From the NCBI GenBank assembly GCA_904501845.1, contig CAJGCH010000097.1:1-9817 (forward strand): a stretch of 9,817 nucleotides of DNA. Reading direction: 5' to 3'. Under the pieces are notes generated by a model that saw nothing but the letters and a program-made list of their open reading frames with translations, was not told the origin of the DNA and did no database searches. A program made the translations under genes and the position numbers. Shown one piece after another: positions 5,916 to 9,817 of this stretch. Numbering within the stretch: the stretch's first letter is position 1; every line of letters starts with the position of its first letter. The stretch comes from an uncultured Bacillaceae bacterium (GTDB lineage: Bacteria > Bacillota > Bacilli > Bacillales > Pradoshiaceae).

Positions 5916-7292
5916 TTATTTCGTTTCCATCATGGCAACAAGTTTCTTAGATAAGGCCAAGAGCAATAGCCCGAAGAAGATTGCCAATCCGCCGATAACG
6001 GCGAATACTTCAAAGTATCCTAGGGATTGAGTTACAGCTGCAAGCTGTCCAGCAAGGATGTTTGCCACACCAGAAGATGCAAGCCATACACCCATAAGTA
6101 AGGATGCTAATTTCACAGGAGCAACTCTACTTACGAAGGAAAGTCCGACAGGTGACAAGAATAGCTCACCAAGTGTGTGCATCAAGTAAGTAACAATGAT
6201 AAACATCATATTTGCTTTTTGTGCCATTGTTGCAGCGTCGTTACCTGTTTGGAATACAGCAAACAGAAGAACGATGTAACCTAAGCCTAAAGTAATCATA
6301 CCCATTCCCATTTTTGCCGGTACAGGTAAGTCACCGCGTTTAGAGTTCGCAAGCTTAATCCAAAGAGCAGAAATAGCAGGTGCCAATAGAACGATGAAGA
6401 GCGGGTTCAATGATTGGAACCAAGAAATCGGCACTGTCCAGCCGAACACTTCACGGTCAACGAAATCTTTTGTATATAAGGTTAATGAACTACCTGCTTG
6501 TTCAAAGCCAGCCCAGAAGAAGACAACGAAGCATGTGATAATAAGGATAACCATTGTACGTTGTTTTTCTGCTTTAGTAAGTGGCTGCTTATCTTTCGCT
6601 CCTGTGCCATTTGCAACTTGAGCAACAGCCGGACGTTTGCCAATATCGCCAAGGTATTTGTTCGCTAGGGCATTGAACAGAACTTGTCCGATAATCATCC
6701 CAATAGCAGATGCCAAGAATCCGTAGCGGAATCCATAATGCATGACACCGTCAACCGTACTTGCGAATAGATCCTCTGAAAGGAAACCAATCAATAAAGG
6801 AGCAAAGAATGCACCAAGGTTGATTCCCATGTAGAAAATGGTGAATCCTGCATCGCGGCGGGATTCATTGCCTTTATATAGGTCTCCAAGCAATGTGGAG
6901 ATATTTGGCTTGAAGAAGCCGTTACCGATAATCATCAAACCTAGTCCGATGAATAAAGCTGTTTTACTTTGGTGGGCAAAAAGGGCGATATTCCCTAATG
7001 CCATTAAGATACCACCAATTGTGATGGATAACCGGTGTCCGAGGTAGCGGTCTGCAAGCCATCCTCCAATGATTGGTGTGAAATATACGGCGCCAGTGTA
7101 GAAACCGTAGATGCTTAATGCAACTGAGCTATCAATTCCTAAACCGCCGCTAACAAGCTCTGTAGTTAAATACAAAATTAAGATGGCACGCATACCGTAG
7201 TAGCTGAACCTCTCCCACATTTCAGTCAGGAATAGCAGGTAGAGCCCTGGAGGATGCTTTTTATTATTTAGTGCCGTTGTATTTGCTGACAT
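5916..7292 (-). CDS. dtpT: Proton-dependent di/tripeptide transporter (POT/PTR2 family)
   Basis: The 458-residue product is a major-facilitator-type proton-coupled peptide symporter in the cytoplasmic membrane. Diagnostic POT features are all present: ExxERFxYYG in helix 1 (E24, E27, R28), which couples protons; the PTR2 signature around 76-100 beginning GGWLADRYLGHR; GFFKPNISTLLGDLY at 125-139; and the second signature FTIFYMGINLGA at 150-161. A hydrophilic loop near 220-245 links the two halves, and the length is typical. The relatives I would name are L. lactis DtpT and B. subtilis YclF. The start is set by GGAGAAGGAGAG, 9 nt upstream on the - strand. It diverges from arcA across a 344-nt region, with an ArgR-like box about 170 nt upstream and weak CodY-like sequences nearer the start. 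It supplies peptides for nitrogen and carbon. Confidence 0.93.
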   Translation of the reverse strand: MSANTTALNNKKHPPGLYLLFLTEMWERFSYYGMRAILILYLTTELVSGGLGIDSSVALSIYGFYTGAVYFTPIIGGWLADRYLGHRLSITIGGILMALGNIALFAHQSKTALFIGLGLMIIGNGFFKPNISTLLGDLYKGNESRRDAGFTIFYMGINLGAFFAPLLIGFLSEDLFASTVDGVMHYGFRYGFLASAIGMIIGQVLFNALANKYLGDIGKRPAVAQVANGTGAKDKQPLTKAEKQRTMVILIITCFVVFFWAGFEQAGSSLTLYTKDFVDREVFGWTVPISWFQSLNPLFIVLLAPAISALWIKLANSKRGDLPVPAKMGMGMITLGLGYIVLLFAVFQTGNDAATMAQKANMMFIIVTYLMHTLGELFLSPVGLSFVSRVAPVKLASLLMGVWLASSGVANILAGQLAAVTQSLGYFEVFAVIGGLAIFFGLLLLALSKKLVAMMETK

Positions 7293-7341
7293 AAATATTA
7301 TCTCTCCTTCTCCGTATTAAAGCATAAAATTATTTTAAAAA

Positions 7342-7413
7342 AATTTATTCAAAATAACAATCTTTTTTTAGTGCTTTACCAAAGTAAAAATATTCATAAA
7401 TATTCAACAATTT
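7342..7413 (-). promoter_or_regulatory. Possible CodY-like boxes upstream of dtpT
   Basis: Three 15-mers match 11 of 15 positions of the CodY consensus AATTTTCWGAAAATT: 7342-7356, 7389-7403 and 7399-7413, the last two overlapping by 5 nt. CodY control of peptide transporters is well established in Firmicutes. However, this stretch is extremely A+T-rich and such matches arise easily by chance. No clean -35/-10 pair for dtpT could be chosen. Confidence 0.2.
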
Positions 7414-7461
7414 ACCCAGGTTATTGAATAAAACGAATGAAAAAGATTAAAATGCCACTTA

Positions 7462-7479
7462 GATGTATATTTATACATA
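7462..7479. promoter_or_regulatory. ArgR/AhrC operator (ARG box)
   Basis: GATGTATATTTATACATA matches 11 of 12 defined positions of the ARG box TNTGNATWWWWATNCANA on both strands. It is a perfect inverted repeat of ATGTATA and TATACAT around TT. It lies 157 nt upstream of the arginine deiminase start and 169 nt from the transporter start. Arginine-dependent activation of arginine catabolic genes by ArgR/AhrC is known in Bacillus (roc genes, and arc genes in B. licheniformis), so a role in arcA control is the simplest reading. Confidence 0.62.
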
Positions 7480-7567
7480 ATGAAAGCCGTAATTAGTTTA
7501 CCACATATTATTATATAGAAATAGAGATTTTTGGTTTTTACATAAATTGGCCCTTCGTTATGCACCT

Positions 7568-7596
7568 TTTATCCATAATTGGAAAAATATTATGAT
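7568..7596 (+). promoter_or_regulatory. Candidate promoter of arcA
   Basis: TATGAT (7591-7596) matches the sigma-A -10 at five of six positions. TTTATC (7568-7573), 17 nt upstream, is a weak -35. A weak -35 is what an activator-dependent promoter would show, in line with the ARG box about 100 nt further upstream. Initiation near 7603 would leave a leader of about 34 nt. Confidence 0.35.
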
Positions 7597-7636
7597 AAAC
7601 TAAAGAAAAGATGGGGAAGCCAAAGGGGGTCTTTGC

Positions 7637-8869
7637 ATGGAGAAAATGGTAAAAAGCCTGCATGTTACATCTGAAATTGGAAAGCTTGAGCGCGTCCTTT
7701 TGCACAGGCCAGGGAAGGAAATTGAACATCTCATTCCATCTAATATGGAACGGCTATTATTTGATGATATTCCGTTCTTGCCTACAATGCAAAAGGAACA
7801 TGATACCTTTGCTGCAGTCTTACAAGAGCGGGGGACACAGGTTATATATTTAGAAAAATTGGTAGAAGAATCGCTGCTTGATGAGAACGTAAAAGGGGAA
7901 CTAATTGAGGCCTTTTTGAAAGAGAGCAAGAATCATTTGCATAAAGGGTACAGAATTTTGCGGGAATATTTAGATTCGCTTGATTCTGCGAGTCTTGTCA
8001 AGAAACTGATGGAAGGTGTGTTGAAGAAAGATCTTGACCACCATCAAAAACTTCATTTAGACGATTTATTATCCGCTCATTATCCATTCTACATCGATCC
8101 GCTGCCAAATCTCTATTTTACCCGGGATGCTGCTGCCGTGATAGGGGATGGATTAACCATTCATCGGATGTCTACATCTGCTCGGAAGCGGGAATCTCTT
8201 TTTTGGGAATTCATTATGAAGTATCATCCGGACTATTGCGACTATAGCTATTCACAATGGTTAAAGCGGTCTTACCCGTTTCCCTTGGAGGGCGGAGATA
8301 TTCTTGTTTTAAGTGAGGAAGTTGTAGCAATTGGTGTGAGTGAGCGGACATCTGCCAGAGCGATTGAACAATTGGCGCATAACTTAATTAAGGAGGATAA
8401 CTCCTATAAGAGGGTACTGGCAGTAGAAATACCAAAAAAACGGGCATTCATGCATTTAGATACAGTATTTACGATGGTAGATAGGGATAAATTCACGATA
8501 CATCCTGAAATTGAAGGGTTAAATGGACAAATGAATATCTTCATACTTGAGCTCGACAATGAGAAGGAAGTACAAATCTCGAGGAGGTCCAATCTTTCGG
8601 AAGTCTTGAAAGAGGTTTTGCATTTACCAGAGATTGCGTTAATTCCATGTGGAGGAGGAGATACAATCTTTTCCCCGAGAGAGCAATGGAATGATGGTTC
8701 AAATACGCTTGCTATAGCTCCGGGGGTTGTCATAACCTATGATCGCAATCAAGTGACCAATGAGCTTCTGACGGATTATGGGATTGAAGTCATCGAGGTT
8801 CCGAGTGCTGAACTTTCAAGAGGCAGAGGAGGCCCGCGCTGCATGAGCATGCCTCTTGTCAGGAGCTGA
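7637..8869 (+). CDS. arcA: Arginine deiminase
   Basis: The 410-residue enzyme hydrolyses L-arginine to L-citrulline and ammonia in the cytoplasm, the first step of the arginine deiminase pathway. All expected catalytic residues are visible: D164 in NLYFTRDAAAV, E218 in LEGGD, H273 and D275 in MHLDTVF, and nucleophile C402 in GRGGPRCMSMPL near the C-terminus. A helical insert at about 75-145 is typical of bacterial ArcA. The start follows AAAGGGGGT (7622-7630); M4 is a possible but less well-placed alternative. The gene stands alone: no ornithine carbamoyltransferase, carbamate kinase or arginine/ornithine antiporter follows, and a hairpin separates it from the converging ald. Upstream, an ARG box lies in the region shared with the peptide transporter. 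Without the rest of the pathway nearby, its role could be ammonia production or arginine removal unless arcBDC lie elsewhere. Confidence 0.97.
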   Translation: MEKMVKSLHVTSEIGKLERVLLHRPGKEIEHLIPSNMERLLFDDIPFLPTMQKEHDTFAAVLQERGTQVIYLEKLVEESLLDENVKGELIEAFLKESKNHLHKGYRILREYLDSLDSASLVKKLMEGVLKKDLDHHQKLHLDDLLSAHYPFYIDPLPNLYFTRDAAAVIGDGLTIHRMSTSARKRESLFWEFIMKYHPDYCDYSYSQWLKRSYPFPLEGGDILVLSEEVVAIGVSERTSARAIEQLAHNLIKEDNSYKRVLAVEIPKKRAFMHLDTVFTMVDRDKFTIHPEIEGLNGQMNIFILELDNEKEVQISRRSNLSEVLKEVLHLPEIALIPCGGGDTIFSPREQWNDGSNTLAIAPGVVITYDRNQVTNELLTDYGIEVIEVPSAELSRGRGGPRCMSMPLVRS

Positions 8870-8874
8870 AATAA

Positions 8875-8907
8875 AGGCCTGTATCACATGATTAGTGATG
8901 CAGGCCT
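8875..8907. terminator. Hairpin terminator between arcA and ald
   Basis: AGGCCTGTATCAC (8875-8887) pairs with GTGATGCAGGCCT (8895-8907) over 13 bp with one G-T wobble and a 7-nt loop. The genes converge on it, so it probably serves both. The T tract is poor (CTTCTGTGTTT on +, TTATTTC on -). Confidence 0.78.
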
Positions 8908-8916
8908 CTTCTGTGT

Positions 8917-9817
8917 TTATGCAGGTTGTACTGGTAAGACAACGGCGTCTTTTAAAGGCTTATATGCATAGCCTAAATCACGTGCTACAGCTTCATACGT
9001 AATATGTCCATTGAGGGTATTAACACCCTCAGCTAGAGCTGGATTCTCTTGGACCGCGATTAATGCCCCTTTATTAGCGATCTGGACGGCATATGGAATC
9101 GTCGCGTTGGTCAGGGCAATCGTTGATGTACGAGGAACGGCGCCTGGCATATTAGCAACGGCATAGTGCACGACTCCATGCTTCACATAAGTTGGCTGGT
9201 CATGTGTGGAAATATGGTCTGCCGTCTCAAATATACCTCCTTGGTCAATCGCGACATCGACAATGACAGACCCTGGTGTCATAGCTTGGACCATCGCGTC
9301 TGTGACGAGCTTTGGAGCCTTTGCGCCTGGAATTAAGACAGCTCCAATCACAAGGTCTGATTCAGCTACTGCATTAGCGATATTGAGTGAATTTGAGATC
9401 AAGGTGGAGACTTGGTTTCCGAATATATCGTCAATTTCGCGCAAGCGCTCTGGGTTAAGGTCAATAATAGTGACATCCGCACCAAGGCCGATAGCGATTT
9501 TTGCCGCATTCACGCCAACAACACCGCCTCCGATGATGGTAACTTTTCCTCTTTTCACCCCTGGAACACCGCTTAGAAGAATTCCTTTGCCGCCTTCCGG
9601 CTTTTCAAGGAAATGGGCGCCAATCTGTGCAGCCATCCTGCCGGCAACCTCGCTCATTGGTGTCAGCAAAGGCAGTTTGTTCCCGCTTCTAACGGTTTCA
9701 TAGGCGATGGAAAAGACTTGGTTATCGACTAAAGCTTTGGTTAAGGCTGGTTCCGCCGCTAAATGTAAATATGTGAAAAGAATAAGACCTGGTCGGAAAT
9801 ATTGATATTCTTCTTGA
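8917..9817 (-). CDS. ald: Alanine dehydrogenase (5' end outside the window)
   Basis: The frame is open from the window edge to TAA at 8917-8919, giving 299 visible residues. From conserved landmarks about 78 N-terminal residues are missing, for a full length of about 377, as in Bacillus Ald. The visible part holds the conserved His of FTYLHLAAEP (about H96 in the full protein), the NAD-binding GKVTIIGGGVVG with D in TIIDLNPERL, the catalytic Asp of DVAIDQGG (about D270), and the NMPGAVPRTST and NATIPY signatures. The frame starting with TTG near 9669 is internal, not the true start. Ald converts L-alanine and NAD+ to pyruvate, ammonia and NADH in the cytoplasm. In B. subtilis it supports growth on alanine and sporulation (formerly spoVN). 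Its promoter and start lie outside the window. Confidence 0.96.
   Translation of the reverse strand, partial: QEEYQYFRPGLILFTYLHLAAEPALTKALVDNQVFSIAYETVRSGNKLPLLTPMSEVAGRMAAQIGAHFLEKPEGGKGILLSGVPGVKRGKVTIIGGGVVGVNAAKIAIGLGADVTIIDLNPERLREIDDIFGNQVSTLISNSLNIANAVAESDLVIGAVLIPGAKAPKLVTDAMVQAMTPGSVIVDVAIDQGGIFETADHISTHDQPTYVKHGVVHYAVANMPGAVPRTSTIALTNATIPYAVQIANKGALIAVQENPALAEGVNTLNGHITYEAVARDLGYAYKPLKDAVVLPVQPA

Noticed and set aside
7480..7495. A cre-like sequence (ATGAAAGCCGTAATTA) near the ARG box, suggesting CcpA control.
   Set aside because: The central CG of the cre consensus and the right half-site do not match.
8404..8733. A 109-residue open frame on the - strand inside arcA.
   Set aside because: It has no ribosome site and overlaps a region of arcA carrying catalytic residues and conserved motifs.
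9206..9703. A 165-residue + strand open frame opposite ald.
   Set aside because: It is a shadow of the strongly conserved ald reading frame, low in charged residues and lacking a ribosome site.
1..9817. CRISPR arrays, tRNA or rRNA genes, riboswitches, phage modules or a defence island.
   Set aside because: No spaced direct repeats, cloverleaf, aptamer-like conserved leader or cluster of nuclease/helicase genes was found on either strand.

Overview
The window looks like a chromosomal segment from an endospore-forming Bacillaceae species (Bacillus sensu lato). Base composition is moderately low in G+C, almost every start has a strong purine-rich Shine-Dalgarno, and there are full-length homologues of the Bacillus sporulation proteins PrkA and YhbH. 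Alanine dehydrogenase, which B. subtilis also needs for normal sporulation, lies at the right edge. No phage structural gene, intact transposon, tRNA, rRNA or CRISPR array was seen.

Layout. (1) 1-740: a small membrane protein of the small multidrug export type, a 24-residue hydrophobic peptide, and a third short reading frame broken by stop codons, closed by a terminator. (2) 740-1199: a gene-poor stretch with only weak traces of a decayed reading frame and possible insertion-sequence ends. (3) 1200-1690: a 21-residue membrane peptide with a near-perfect ribosome site, overlapping by 10 nt the start of a 129-residue polytopic membrane protein that has no ribosome site of its own; then a terminator. 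(4) 1690-2100: an apparently frameshifted small basic protein on the + strand and an intact 27-residue membrane peptide on the - strand, converging on one bidirectional terminator. (5) 2200-5900: prkA, a 63-residue acidic protein, a terminator, then yhbH. (6) 5868-8907: the di/tripeptide transporter gene (dtpT type, - strand) and a stand-alone arginine deiminase gene (arcA, + strand) diverge from a 344-nt intergenic region carrying a good ArgR operator. (7) 8917-end: the 3' part of ald, converging on arcA across a shared hairpin.

How the parts may work together. PrkA and YhbH are a conserved pair (YeaG/YeaH in enterobacteria) that acts in sporulation or stationary-phase stress. DtpT, ArcA and Ald all fit amino-acid salvage: peptide uptake, arginine to citrulline plus ammonia, and alanine to pyruvate plus ammonia. 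The ArgR box supports arginine control of at least arcA.

I see no convincing new multi-gene defence or biosynthetic system. The least-explained content is the set of very short membrane peptides with good ribosome sites in the first 2.1 kb, the leader-peptide overlap at 1200-1265, the small acidic gene between prkA and yhbH, and the solitary arcA.
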